From Narthecium ossifragum (taxonomy: Eukaryota > Streptophyta > Magnoliopsida > Dioscoreales > Nartheciaceae): a DNA stretch of 64,000 bases. The notes under the pieces were generated by a model, which saw nothing but the letters and a program-made list of their open reading frames with translations, did not search any database and was not told the origin of the DNA. Below, piece by piece: positions 19,979-31,390 of the stretch (position 1 is its first letter; each line of letters opens with the position of its first letter). The translations under genes and the position numbers were made by a program. The stretch is from the NCBI GenBank assembly GCA_963920575.1, contig OY986971.1, forward strand, positions 18,776,492 through 18,840,491, in the 5' to 3' direction.

Positions 19979-21147
19979 TTAAGCTGCAGGTTGAGCTGCA
20001 AGGGCGGAGACGGCTTCCTTTTGCTTGGCAGCCCTATACTCACCGTAGGAGTAGGATGCAAGGCCCCATAGTGAGAGCGCGAGAGAGACACCCTTGTCGC
20101 TGCTGAACTTCTCCTTGTAGAAAGCCACTGCCAGGACTTCGGTCACCGGGATGGTCGTTGCGATGATGATCCGGCGAGCAGGCTGTTCACGCAGAAGATA
20201 ACCCCGGCCGAGCCCAAGAAGAAGAATTGCCAGAGTATGCTGACCCACACGAGCACTGTGTAGTACTTCACCTCGCCCAGCCCGTAATGGCTTGCCTCCC
20301 TCGGAATAACCTGCAGTTAATACATATGAAGTTGCGTGTTATTTATTTGAATTGTGAAGATAAACAAGCAACAAGATCCGCGGTGGATAGAGTTTACGTT
20401 GAAGTCGTTGTTCAGAAGCATTCCAACAGTGCAAAACGCAGTCGCAAAGAAGCCAATCACCAGCTGCATTTCCATGACCAATGTGTAGGTAATGGCCTGT
20501 TTCGCCTTGGCGTATGTCAGCTCAATCATTGGCAGCACAAGACCGTACAACAACGCCGTGGCTAACGTCATGATGAACCCCGTGTAGTATTTAGCCTTCG
20601 ACACCCCCGCCGGTCTGTCTGTGTTGCCATGCAAACCCAGCACCACTGCGCCCAGCGTCAATAATGCCACCGAGTTGATCGAGTAAGCCGTGAACTTTTG
20701 TTTGACGATGAGGAACGCAAAGAAGGCGGTGAAGACGAGGTGCGTGGAGATGAGAATTGAGACAGTAGAAACCGGAAGGAAGGCGACGCCATAAGCATAG
20801 AAGAAGTCGTCGACGCCTGTGAGAAGACCGAGTACCGCGCATGCCCCGAAGAGGTGCGGTGTCATTAGCACGGCCCTTTTCTTCGGCGCGTCATTGCTGG
20901 CCTTGAGGCAGCAGCACCGGCGGTAATAGGAGATGGTCAGGGGTATGAAGTTGAGTGGCCAGCCGGCTGTTTCGAGGCCGCTAAAAAGCCATTTACGGTT
21001 GCCGCCGTGGAGGAAGTAGAGTCGAGAGACGAGGGGAGCGCATGCGCCGCCGAACAAGAGGAGAATGATGTTGATTGCAACGAGTGCGTGCCATTGACGG
21101 CCACGCACAACTTGGCTGGCTCGGATGGTGGGTACTTCGACGTCCAT
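19979..21147 (-). CDS. Purine permease (PUP family), two exons, one frameshift
   Basis: PUP proteins are plant plasma-membrane carriers for purines, cytokinins and related compounds, with ten membrane spans. Exon 1 (21147-20398, 250 codons) is intact: after a short N terminus it gives NIILLLFGGACAPLVSRLYF, ETAGWPLNFIPL and SILISTHLVFTAFFAF, and hydrophobic segments continue. Exon 2 (20310-19979) has GLGEVKYYTVLVW, QFFFLGSAGVIF and IPVTEVLAVAFYKEKF, then ALSLWGLASYSYGEY. The intron (20397-20311) is GT-AG with phase 0. One base is missing near 20172 where LLAG(I)II should continue, so the frame shifts. Total length would be about 360 residues, normal for the family. It is the only host gene here that is nearly complete. 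It could be a pseudogene, or the missing base could be a sequencing error. Confidence 0.88.
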
Positions 21148-21328
21148 AGGGAACAGCTAAGCTTTCTGTCTGTCAATGGAGAGGGTCAGGCAGTGTTAGA
21201 GAAGGTAGTAATTCAATTGTTGCATGCATGACTAATTAGCCATCAAGCATGTCTACTTGTGTCGGCTCCAACTCAAACTCAAAGTGGGGAGAGTGTTGTT
21301 AGCTCTCTGGTGACAGCCATAAGCTTTC

Positions 21329-22368
21329 TACATACAAGACTTGACATTCAACTTATCTAAAACAACAACCTCAATTTATAGTTTGTTATTGTAAATTTGC
21401 TTAGAAAATGAGGCCGTTTGGATGTAGAAGACCGGAAATAGGGTAATTTTAAATGCACCATAATAATCTATAAGTGCATCACATTTTATGTAAAATATTT
21501 AAATTATTCTTTATTCCTCTCATGGTGATAGTCTAAATTGCCCTTTTTTCCTCTCGTGGTGATGGTGGTGGTGCTGGTCACCGGCGGAGGAGTGGGAGGG
21601 GTGGGCTGCGACGGTCGACGAGGCTGATCGGGAGGAGGGCTGGCCACCGACGACGGGGTGGAAAGACGGTCGACGAGGCCGAGCCGGAGGAGAGAGAGAG
21701 CGGACAAGAGAGAGAGAGAGGAGAGAGAACGAGAGAGAGGAGAAGAGAGCACCGGAGAGAGAGAGAGAGAGGCCAAGTGGTGGAGGGCGAGAGAGAGAGA
21801 GTGGACGAGAGGGAGAGGGAGAGGAGAGAGAACAAGAGAGAGGGAAGAGAGAGGGGGGGGGGGGGGGCAGAGAGAGAGGTCGAGCGGCGGCGCGGCGAGA
21901 CCGAGCGCCGTCTTCTTTCCAGGCCACGACCACTGCGGTGGCACCCGCGGCCCTCCGCCGCTCGGCCTCTCTCTCTGTCCCGTTCTCTCTTCCCTCTCTC
22001 TCGTTGTCTCTCTCCTCTTTCTCTTGTCCGCTCTCTCTCTCTCTCCCTCCTCCCGCTCGGCCTCGCCGACCGTCGTGCCCACCCAGTCGCTGGTGGCCAG
22101 CCCTCCTCCCGCTCAGCCTCGCCGACCGCCGCAGCCCACCCTGTCGCTGGTGCCCATCACCACCACCATCACCACGAGAGAAAGAAAAGGCAATTTAGAC
22201 ATTTTACATAAAATATGATGCACTCATACATTGTTGTGGTGGATTTAAAATTACCCTTCTTCTGGTCTCCGACATCCAAACAACCCCATTTTCTAAGCAA
22301 ATTTACAACAACAAACTATAAATTAAGGTTGTTGTTTTAGATATGTTGAATGTCAAGCCTTGTATGTA
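21329..22368. mobile_element. Nonautonomous DNA transposon with about 205-bp TIRs
   Basis: The left end TACATACAAGACTTGACATT and the right end (reverse complement TACATACAAGGCTTGACATT) start inverted repeats running inward to about 21545 and 22165. I estimate close to 90 percent identity by eye. An inner part contains GGCCGTTTGGATGT, a common plant MITE terminal word, so this may be two nested elements. The interior is GA-rich on the left and CT-rich on the right, so the whole unit is a large foldback. All ORFs in it are low-complexity. No target duplication is clear. Confidence 0.75.
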
Positions 22369-22720
22369 GGGCCGCGGGTGGCGCCGCAGTGGTCGTGGCC
22401 GGGAAAGAAGACAGCGTCGATCTCGTCGCGTCGCCGCTCGACCTCTCCCTCTCTCTCTCCCATTCTCTCTTTCGTCTGTCTCGTTCTCTCTCTCTCCTTC
22501 CTCCCACTCGGCCTCAGCGACCGCCGCGCCTATCCCGCCACCGGTGCCCCGCCTTCCTCCCGTTCGGTCTCGCTGACCGCAGCGCCCACCACTCCGCCGG
22601 TGGTCAACACCAGCACCATCACAACGAGAGGAAGAAAGGGCAATTTAGACATTTTACATAAAATATGGTGCATTTATATATTGTTGTGGTGCATTTAAAA
22701 TTACTCTATAAGAAATCGAC
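22369..22720. mobile_element. Partial second copy of the 21329-22368 element
   Basis: From GGGCCGCGGGTGG to AAATTACTCT this repeats the centre-to-right half of the preceding element: GTCGTGGCCGGGAAAGAAG, the CT-rich tract, CACCATCACAACGAGAG and GACATTTTACATAAAATATG. It lacks the outer 90 bp of TIR. This is probably a rearranged or incomplete copy. Confidence 0.7.
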
Positions 22721-23079
22721 TAGTTTCTGAAACTGAGATAAGGTATTTAAAAAGTGTGGTGAATTGTTTAGAGGTTTTGCTCTCATCTATCACCACTTTC
22801 TTCTTTTTGACTTTTTTTGTAGAAATATTAAAAAGGAGTTACGCAGTACTTGGTCGCATATATGTTTTATATTCACTTTCTAATTTTCAATCCAGCAAGA
22901 CCTGATGATAGAAAGTGATATGTATGGTATATTGAGTGATGTATAAGAAAGGAATAATTTGCTAGCCAACCTCATGTGGTGTGTGCAAATCACGACATGT
23001 GTCCTTTACTTTAACGTACATTTATTTGAATTACTATATATATGCTTATGTATATATGTCTATATATATATATATGGAT
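22721..23079. other. AT-rich intergenic DNA
   Basis: No gene or recognisable element. It ends in a short (TA)n tract (23056-23075). Confidence 0.6.
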
Positions 23080-24636
23080 GGGGCCGGTTCCACGTACACA
23101 AAACCTAACACAAACTTTGACACTAGATCTCAGCCCTTGAAATCAAGGGCTGAGATTAAAACACAATATCATCTCCTCTCTCATCTTCCACTTAAGTTAT
23201 AGGGTTAACGGTTCGAACCCACTTGGGATCCGAAACCCGTTTAAATCCCCTTCCCCCACTCTCTCACCCCCATCCCGATTTACTCCTCCGGCGGTCCCGC
23301 CTCCACCACCGCCCTCCTCTGGCCTCGCCCCAGCCCTCCTCCGCTCTCCATCCCCGCCTCCTCTGGCCTCCGCCATCGCCTCCTCCGGATTCCATTCCCG
23401 CCCCGCCCTCCACCGGCCTCCACACCCCGGCCTCCACCACCGCCCTCCATCCCCGACCCACCCTCCTACGGACTCCACGCTCCCGCCTCCTGCGGCCTCC
23501 TCACATCGCCGCCTTAGCCGATCGTCACGACTCCGAGCCCCAATCGTCGTTCCACTCCACCAAGCCCTCGTCGCTGTCTAGTCCACCACCACCTCTTCGC
23601 CGTTCACGCCGCCCATTGCCACGACCTCTAGCCCCGATCGCCGTTCCACTCCACCAAGCCCTCGTCGCTGTGGAGCTCACCACCGCCTCTTCACCGTTCA
23701 CGCCGCACATCGCCACAACTCCGAGTCCCGATCGCCGTTCCACTCCACCAAGCCCTCATTCGCCATCAAGCCCACCACCACCTCTTCGCCATTCATGCCG
23801 CCCATCGCCACGACTGCGAGCCACGGTCGCCGTTCCACTCCACCAAGCCCTCATCGCCATGGAGCTCACCACCACCACTTCACTATTCACGCCGCACATG
23901 ACCGCCTTAGACGATCGCCACGACTCCGAGTCCCGATCGCCGTTCCACTCCACCAAGCCCTCGTTCGCCATCAAGCCCACCACCACCTCTTCGCCGTTCA
24001 CGCCGCCCATCGCCACGACTGCGAACCCCGGTCACCGTTCCACTCCACCAAGCTGTCGTTGTCATCGAGCTCACCACCACCTCTTCATCGTTTACGCCGC
24101 ACATCGCCGCCTTAGATGATCGCCTCAACTCCGAGCCTAGATTGCTGTTCACTCCACCAAGCACCCCAACCTCCTTCCCCAAGCACCTCTGACGCCGACC
24201 TCCTCAATTCCACCGTCTACCACGCCGCAACGGACGATCCAGTCCGGTGGATCAAGTCCTTATGCCCAGGTGACCCCTCCTTTGTGGGTCTCTATCTCCA
24301 GCAACCCTCTCTCACCGCCGATCCAAGTTCGGCAAGTCTCAACCCTTCGATCTGCTTCCCCTCCTCCAGCCCCTTTCCAATTCAATTAAAGGATCTAAGC
24401 CGTTCAGATATGGATATGGCTCGATTCCAGCCGTCAAGATCTGAATATATACTTTGTTAAATTCTTGGGTTTAAACTTGGGTTTCGGATCCTAAGTGGGT
24501 TCGACCCATTAACCCTATAACTTAAGTGGAAGATGAGAGAGGAGATGGTATTGTGTTTTAATCTCAGCCCTTGATTTCAAGGGCTGAGGCTAGTGTCAAA
24601 GTTTGTGTTAGGTTTTGTGTATGTGGAACCGGCCCC
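23080..24636. mobile_element. TIR element (about 165-bp TIRs) carrying a 94-bp minisatellite
   Basis: The left terminus GGGGCCGGTTCCACGTACAC and the right terminus (reverse complement GGGGCCGGTTCCACATACAC) begin inverted repeats that share TTTGACACTAG/C and GCCCTTGAAATCAAGGGCTG. The flanks TATATGGAT (23071-23079) and TATATGTAT (24637-24645) match at 8 of 9 bases, consistent with a MULE-type 9-bp duplication, though they lie in AT-rich DNA. The interior is C-rich with a tandem repeat. A 298-codon open frame (23223-24119) is Pro/Ser/His-rich and repeat-derived. Confidence 0.8.
23520..24150. repeat. About 94-bp minisatellite, six or more units
   Basis: The phrase TCCACTCCACCAAGC starts at about 23551, 23645, 23739, 23834, 23944 and 24036, so the period is 92-95 bp with one 110-bp unit. 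Units also share CGCCACGACTCCGAG and CACCACCACCTCTTCGCC. Confidence 0.88.
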
Positions 24637-24779
24637 TATATGTATATATTGATATATATATATATACATGTCAAAGGTGTATGTGCATATGTATATTTAT
24701 ATATGTATGTGTATGTGTGTATGTATGTATATATATGTATGTATGTAATATGTGTGTGCATAAATAGATATAAACATAT

Positions 24780-25635
24780 AGGGGTGGTAATTCGGGTCAT
24801 GATCCAGAAACCGACCCGACCCGAAATTAGCGGGTTTGGATTTTGTGTTATCATGTTCGAGTCATAAACGGATAGACTCGTTTTCAGGTCATAAACGGGT
24901 CGACCTATTTTCGGGTCATAAATAGGTCGACCCATTTATGACAGACCAAATGGGTCTACCCGTTTATGATTGACCCACAAATAAATGGGCCGGGTCGGGT
25001 TGACCCGCGGGTTAGGGTGGGTCAACCCGTTTACCCCTTTAATGTCACTTCGGCTTCAAAGACCTGGCTAACTAGGGTAACCCTAAGACCGATGTCCCCC
25101 TTCTCCTACCCGGCATCTCCCTTCCCAACCTCCATCCCACAGAGAGAGAAGAGACGGTCAATTCCTCAGGTCGGTTCAACGGCTTCAAGTTTTCTAATGT
25201 TTGTTGATTCCTCTCTATATTTCATACATTTAGTTGATTCCTCTCCATGGTCTTGGTATGAAACCATCTCTCATGTGGTTTTTTATTTCTCTTTTTCTTT
25301 GTTCTTGTTCTTCGTTTCTTTTGCTCTCTTTCTTTGTCAAACCCCAACGATTTCATGTTCTCATTTTCTATTTTAATTTTTTTGTTTTTTGTTTCTCAAT
25401 TTCGATTGATTTATAGTTATCATTGTTTGATTTAATTTATAAGTGCTTGATTGTTGTTAAACAGGTCAACCCGACCCTATCCATTTAATAAACGGGTTAG
25501 ACGGGTCGGGTCGACCCGTTTATAAATGGGTTGGATTTGGATTTATAAACGTAACCCATTTATTAAATGAGTCAGGTTTGGGTTGGGAATATGGATGGAG
25601 ACCCAAACCCAATCAGTGACCCGAATTGCCACCCC
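24780..25635. mobile_element. hAT-like element, GGGGTGGCAATTCGGGT type
   Basis: The left end is AGGGGTGGTAATTCGGGTC; the right end in reverse reads GGGGTGGCAATTCGGGTCAC. Subterminal DNA carries many GGGTCGACCCG/TTTATGAC words. The flanks ATAAACATAT (24770-24779) and ATAAACGTAT (25637-25646) match at 9 of 10, a possible but irregular target duplication. The interior has short frames only. Confidence 0.7.
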
Positions 25636-25707
25636 AATAAACGTATGATAAATGTACATGTATGTATCTATGTGCATGTATATATGTGTATTTATATCCA
25701 TAATCTA

Positions 25708-25769
<62 letters not shown>
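25708..25769. repeat. (AT)n microsatellite
   Basis: About 60 bp of uninterrupted AT dinucleotides. Confidence 0.97.
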
Positions 25770-25771
<2 letters not shown>

Positions 25772-26048
25772 TGTGTACATACATAAGTAAGTACATTTAT
25801 GTATGTATACCTATCCTATAACAGCAATCACAAAATGACTAACATTGACATTTTTTAGACATGTGACGCAAATATATGCTGTCATATGGGATTGGATTTT
25901 AACCAACCCCATGAGGGGTTGGCTAAATATCACTGCTCATAAGAAAGTGAGCCTATAACTCAATTCCCTCTTTCCATTCCCATGCAACCAAACGGCTCAT
26001 ATGTTGATTTGGAGTAAACTAGATATTCCATACTAGTGTTTGATTTTA

Positions 26049-26556
26049 GGGTAAATTGCATTTTGGTACCCTGTATTTTGGGTGAATCGTGATATAGTAC
26101 CTCCATCTATTGGAAACGCTCCTAAATACCCTTGAATTTTCAAACCACGCACATTAATATCAAAACCCAGATGCCGTCTGTGGCACTTGACGGAAACACA
26201 TGAGGCACGTGAGTGGTTTTTAACTCTTTCCCGCATCCTGAAAGGGGTTTGTAAAGGGATGGTGATTTTATAAGAGAAAAGGGACATGGAGGAACATAAA
26301 AATCAAGGAATTCATGCCACTTTTCTCTTATAAAACCACCATCCCCTTACAAACCCCTTTAAGGATGCAAGGAGTTAAAAACCGCTCACGTGTGAGGCAC
26401 AATAGCGGTTTTCGTTAAGTGCCACAGACGGCGTTTGGGCTTTGGTATTAAGATGCGCGGTTTGCAAACCTCAAGGTATTTTGGAGCATTTCCAATAGAT
26501 TAAGGTAGTAGACCACTGTTCACCCAAAATATAGGGTATCAAAATGCAAATTTCCC
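26049..26556. mobile_element. MULE-type foldback MITE, 508 bp, 9-bp target duplication TTGATTTTA
   Basis: Exact 9-bp duplication at 26040-26048 and 26557-26565. The termini GGGTAAATTGCATTTTGG and (reverse) GGGAAATTTGCATTTTGA start inverted repeats that pair almost the whole element, including GTGCCACAGACGGC and ATCCCCTTACAAACCCC arms. The terminus resembles the left end of the large MULE at 7469. No coding capacity. Confidence 0.93.
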
Positions 26557-26565
26557 TTGATTTTA

Positions 26566-27849
26566 ATATAAAAGTGAATATTTGTAATGCGGAGTAAAAT
26601 GGATAAATAATTTCAAATATGAAGTAAGTCTACTTATCTCATTGGTAAAAGAGTAAAAGAACCAAGGAGCACTCCGGACAAAAACCGCAATAACTACAAA
26701 TATTGTGACAGTTATATTTCCGAATGAATTTGCCTAGAGGGTAGAAAAAAGTGGCTTATCCACCTCTCTCCACCTACCCGGCCACCATAGCCAGTGGTGC
26801 CTATGATATGTTTGAGAGGCTAGGAAACTCCCGGCCCTCTGAGAACCAGATATGAGATTCCCATCTCGTAGAACTCAAGCAGAATTACAATAAAGGTATG
26901 TAACAGAAAATTGAAAACTTCTTATATTTCTTTACCCACGTGATTCGATTTGCCCCGAGAAAATATGAAAGAATAAAAAGCCGGAATCAATTATTTTCTT
27001 TATCACGATAATCCCAAAAACAAATATCAAGTTGGGTCGTCCGTTTTTCTTTACATTTCCTGTTACAAGCCTCTTGAATCTTTTCTTCCCTATTTTCTAT
27101 TTGTTGTTTGATTTGTTGTCACAAAAATGTTTTTTAAATCGAAAATGTCAGTATGTTTTGTCTAGAATAAGAAACAAAACTGCAAGTCAATCTTCAAAAT
27201 TTAATGGTAATTATTGTGAAATACTTACACAAATCCAAGCTTGGGAGGATGGAAGAGAGATGTTGCGAAGAAAGGAGGATTGGAGGAGAGATGTGAGAAC
27301 ACAGTGGAGTGTTGCTACGTACCTGAATTATATTGGTGCCTGGGAAGCTTTTTTCTTAAGCCCTTTCAGGGCGATTCTTTCATCAACCTTCAGAAACAAG
27401 AGAGCGAGGGAGAGGAGAGTGAAGCATCTGCATATAGAGTTCCCTCCTTTCTAAAGGGAGGAAAGTAGAAGTCATCATGTTGGGCCATTGAGTGTTGACT
27501 GCTATGAGATATGGTCCAGAATAGTACACTTCGTTGATTAAGAGAGTAAAGAAGAAGTTGGCGGTGTTGGATGTCTGAATCTTGATTTAATTTAAGTTGG
27601 AGGTACTATATATGAAATATATTGATGATTTCCCGAGAGCTATTTAAACAATTAAGACCTAGCTAGTTTGAAGGTTATGTCTTCAAAAATATCTAAAAGT
27701 GTATTTTACGTTCAATTCCAAATCTGAAGTAAGTATATCTATATTGGTGAAATGCAACACTTGAAACAAAGAAAAGAAAGGCAAAGTCCAAACAATAAAA
27801 ACATAGTGATAACTATAGAGTAAAATATAGTTTTTTGTTTGATTAATTC
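26566..27849. other. Unassigned intergenic DNA
   Basis: AT-rich, with no recognised gene, TIR or LTR. An open frame of 140 codons (27032-27454) has a hydrophobic start but no similarity I recognise. Confidence 0.5.
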
Positions 27850-28345
27850 AGCCGATAGGCTAGGTACAACGCTTACATGATGCTATCCAAAACTCCCAGC
27901 CCATCAACCATGGACCAGGAAAAACTAGCATAAGATCTCCTACACCACCGAGCCACATCATCGGCTCGACCATTACATCCCCGAGGAATGAAATCAAACG
28001 TAATAGATACAAAGTCCAAAACGCTGGACTAGATATCCCTAATCAAGGAACAAACCTCCCTTCCCCAAATACACTTTACCAATGAGGATCTCCACGGCGT
28101 GTAAAGAATCCGACTCCACAATGATCCGTCCACGTTCATCATGAGGAATCCTCTGTAGCACAAGGAGGATAGCATGCAACTCCGCTTCCAAAACTGATGA
28201 AGCTACCACAGGATGCCCACAGGCCCAAATCTCATGTCCGTGCATATCAGCACAAACCACCCCCACACCTAATTTAGCCTCCAAGCAAGACGCGTCTACC
28301 TGTAAAAAAAGCTCTCCATCCCTGCCATGGCCCTCACGTTACAAA
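27850..28345 (-). pseudogene. RNase H (RVT_3) domain remnant
   Basis: Minus-strand reading gives ELFLQVDASCLEAKLGVG (first Asp), SSVLEAELHAILLVLQRI (Glu), RIIVESDSLHAVEIL (Asp), then after a frame change ITFDFIPRGCNGRADDVA. This is the complete core of the plant RVT_3 RNase H found at the ends of LINEs and in stand-alone genes. Stop codons near 28040 and the frame change show decay. No LINE sequence is seen upstream, so its origin is open. Confidence 0.78.
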
Positions 28346-28368
28346 TATGTTTCAATTTAGACCTCGAG

Positions 28369-28905
28369 GACTACAACAAATATGACTTATACCAGCGTTT
28401 TTCTACTGGCGCTTATAAAAAAAATGATGGTGCATTTAGTCTATACCCGCGGTCGAGAAACTCGCTGGCATTAACGTGCTATTTACCAGCTCTTTAAACC
28501 GGCCGCTGGTGTTGAAAAACTTATTCCAACGCTTTATACCGACCGATGGTATACACTAATGCTTTAGCAGCGCTTTGATGCAAATGCTAGTATTGACTTT
28601 TCTATGCCAGCGTTTTTAGGGCCGCTGGTATATGTACTGAGAAAGTTGATAGCTAGATACTAGCGGCCAGTAAAAGTGCTGGCATACATGGGTTCTGTTC
28701 CAGCATTTTTGCCACAATGCTGGTATTCGTTGATCTATACCTGCGCTTTTGCAATCGCTGGGATAGGTATTGTAAATTCTCATGCTCGATACTAGCGGCC
28801 CACAAAACTGCCAGAATAGATGAGTTATACCGGATTTTTATTGGACTGCCGGTTTGGATAGTAATAAATTTCTAGCACTTTTTTGACCATTATCGAAAAT
28901 GGGAC
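28369..28905. mobile_element. CACTA-like terminal fragment with subterminal repeats
   Basis: It begins GGACTACAACAAATATGAC, close to the CACTACAA(C/G)AAA terminus of En/Spm elements. It is followed by at least ten copies in both orientations of an 8-12 bp word around CCAGCG.TTTT / GCCGCTGGTAT (28390-28800), as expected of subterminal transposase-binding repeats. The other terminus and the transposase are not found. Confidence 0.6.
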
Positions 28906-29320
28906 AATCCATTAGCAAACCGTTTATTTGACCTGCATGACCCGGCCACGCTCAGCCTATTTAACAGCCCGCAATCTGGTTAAATTCATAACTTGAATTA
29001 AAATTAAATGTGAGCCGACCCGCAACTCAATTCCAACCTATGGCCCGTTTAAACTCATAATTGTAGGAAAAATCGTAAGATTTCAGAGTCATTAATTATT
29101 AAGTTCAACTCCATCCGAACCCCGACCCATTTATAAATGGATTAGACAAGTCAGGTCAGATTGACTCGTTTAAAAATGGATTGGGTTCGGGTGTCGAACC
29201 TGACCTGTTTATTAAACGAGCCAAGTTTGTATTGGGCATATAATCCGAGCTAGTTACCTTATCTTGACTTGACCTGAACTCGACCTGGTGACTCGTTTTG
29301 CCACTTATACATGCAACTTG
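28906..29320. mobile_element. Decayed GGGTGGCAA/GACCCG-type repeat
   Basis: Rich in GACCCG, CCCATTTATAAATGG and GGTCAG words like the element at 24780-25635, and ends GACTCGTTTTGCCACTT, similar to the reverse of that element's terminus. Strongly diverged; borders are approximate. Confidence 0.45.
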
Positions 29321-30867
29321 ATAAGATTGTCTAGGAACGACTTCAATTTATCTATATAAATAATGCTAAGGTAACGTAGATGGCATATTATTGACCAGAC
29401 CATGTGCCAAATATTGACTAAGCCCTATGGTTTTAGGTCCCAAGTTAAGGACTACACATAACTGGGAAGATGCTTGCTACATGACTTGACTCGATCAAAT
29501 TTGAACGTGCGTGCCATCCAGACCCATATGGGAGACAAAATATACCCGCACGCCAAACTTCACGCACAACCAAATAATAACCCCGCTCGCGCCTATCTGG
29601 GAGAAAACATTCACTCGATAGCTCCGCTCCGTTCCCAATTTCGAAAAGCCTAAACCTTGCTCGCATCTCACAAAGAGCTCGATGGTGCGATTCTAATCCC
29701 TTCAATGGGAAACCCTAGCACCGTTGCCCTCTACGAAAAAGATCATTTCCAGTGGAGGTATATAAGCTATACTTGGGCATTTTCTTCATTAAACCTGGTT
29801 ACTTTCTTGCTTTCTTGTGGAACATTTTGGACTATCTTTTGATAAAGTCAATCACGAATGTATGATTGAGTGATAGACCTTCTATTTTGTTGTTTGCTGT
29901 CGATTACTAGCATCATGTTCATCTTTTCTCGTCTAGTTTTGGCTTTTTGTTCTTATATGTGCTATAGCCACAGTGGGTTTTGTTGGATGCGTCCAAGTTA
30001 CCTAAATAGGGATAGAATATTGACCTAATTAATGCAGATTTTTCTATTATAGATGCAATACTCTAAACTCTGATGGAATGTTATTTTATTTTGCAATGCT
30101 CTCGGCAATGGTGATGCAATTGGAATGATAAATGCAAGTTGCACCTTTAGCTAATAAACAACTAAGTTAGACAAAGTTGTTCCTTTAGCTAATGATAGCT
30201 GCGCATCACAACCTGAGGGGCATTTTCCTACCGTTCCTCTATCTAATTTGGATGGAGACATGTATATTGTGTCATGTTTCTTATAACAGTTACTGCACAT
30301 AATACATGCTCTGTATGATAATTGGCAAAGATGAGTGGCCTAAAGGTTGTCGATGTTTACTTGATATTGGTTACTATGCTTGGATTAAACCACCAGATAA
30401 GAAGTGTCCACCCTGCCTGTTTTGTTTGCTTCTTCTTTCTGAAAAATACTGGAGTGTACAGTTACATCAATGTGTTGACACTTAAAAGTTAAGCATGGAG
30501 GGATGGCCATGATCATTATTCAGGTTGTTAATTACATAGTGTCTGCATGAATTAGATACGTTAGAACAACAAGTAATTGTGCTTCTACTATATGTAGTTT
30601 CCATCCATTCATATTCATGATAAAGGCTGGCTTCATGTAGGTATTTTTGTTTACCTATGCATCCATTTTTCATATACAAGTTGTAACGTAGAAGATCATT
30701 GATTTATGTACACAATTAACTGTATGTCCAATAATATAAGTTTGCTTCAATTCGTAGAATTATCCTATCTATGTAGGATGACTAATTTAAGTTGCTTGTC
30801 AAAAGCATGCAAACACACATAGAAGACTGTTATGATCATAAATTTCATCTAATGCTTCAATTTGCAG
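29321..30867. other. Intergenic DNA, possible orphan 5' exon
   Basis: A short frame at 29705-29757 (MGNPSTVALYEKDHFQW) runs into a GTATAT splice-like site and lies about 1.1 kb before the pectinesterase exon. It does not resemble pectinesterase, so I do not join them. The remainder is AT-rich with no recognised element. Confidence 0.3.
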
Positions 30868-31021
30868 GGAGAAGGTTGTTGTTGATAAACCATTCATAAC
30901 TTTGAGTGGTACAGATGCAAAGTCTACGATCATAATGAGGGACGAACGTTGGCTAACAACGGAGGCTGCAACTGTTTCTATTTTGGCTTCGGATTTTGTT
31001 GGAAGATATCTTACATTTCAG
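30868..31021 (+). pseudogene. Single pectinesterase exon (gene fragment)
   Basis: The exon is bounded by TTTGCAG and CAG|GTTATT. It reads (R)EKVVVDKPFITLSGT, then TVSILASDFVGRYLTFQ, which is the conserved block after the YREKV start of plant pectinesterases (cell-wall pectin demethylation). The next expected block (NTFG and the catalytic Asp region) is absent from the following sequence, and no preceding pectinesterase exon is seen. It is therefore a fragment. It lies about 370 bp from the broken end of the Helitron, in opposite orientation, so capture by that element or later rearrangement is possible. Confidence 0.72.
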
Positions 31022-31390
31022 GTTATTTATGTGCTTTATGTTAAGTTTCAAATCCAATTGGGTAGAAATATATGATTACCACTAATAATCAAAATCAGGT
31101 CTAGTCCAATTTGGATTGCATGTGTTGGGTTGGCTAGACCAGCTCTGCTTTTGTTTTGTTTTTATTTAGTACTTTTGAGTTTCTCAAATTCTGCTTCATG
31201 CCAAGGGATGAACTTTCCTCATTGATTTAACCTTTTTGGTTGGGTTTTACCATCTAATATTGGATACTAAATTATATCAGTTTTTCTGCAGAGGATTGAT
31301 GAGAACTCAAATTATGATGTTTTGGAAGTGTTTACTTGAAGTTTACAATGAAGCTTTAATTAGTTCAGCAAATTGATTTTCTACATGTGC

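Noticed and set aside
21504..22218. Several 85-192 codon frames rich in Arg/Glu or Ser/Leu
   Set aside because: Products of GA/CT low-complexity DNA in a foldback element.
23223..24119. 298-codon Pro/Ser/His-rich frame
   Set aside because: Derived from minisatellite units inside a TIR element; no domain and low complexity. Kept only as a finding.
27032..27454. 140-codon plus-strand frame with hydrophobic N terminus
   Set aside because: No homologous motif, no splice or promoter support; left as unassigned DNA.
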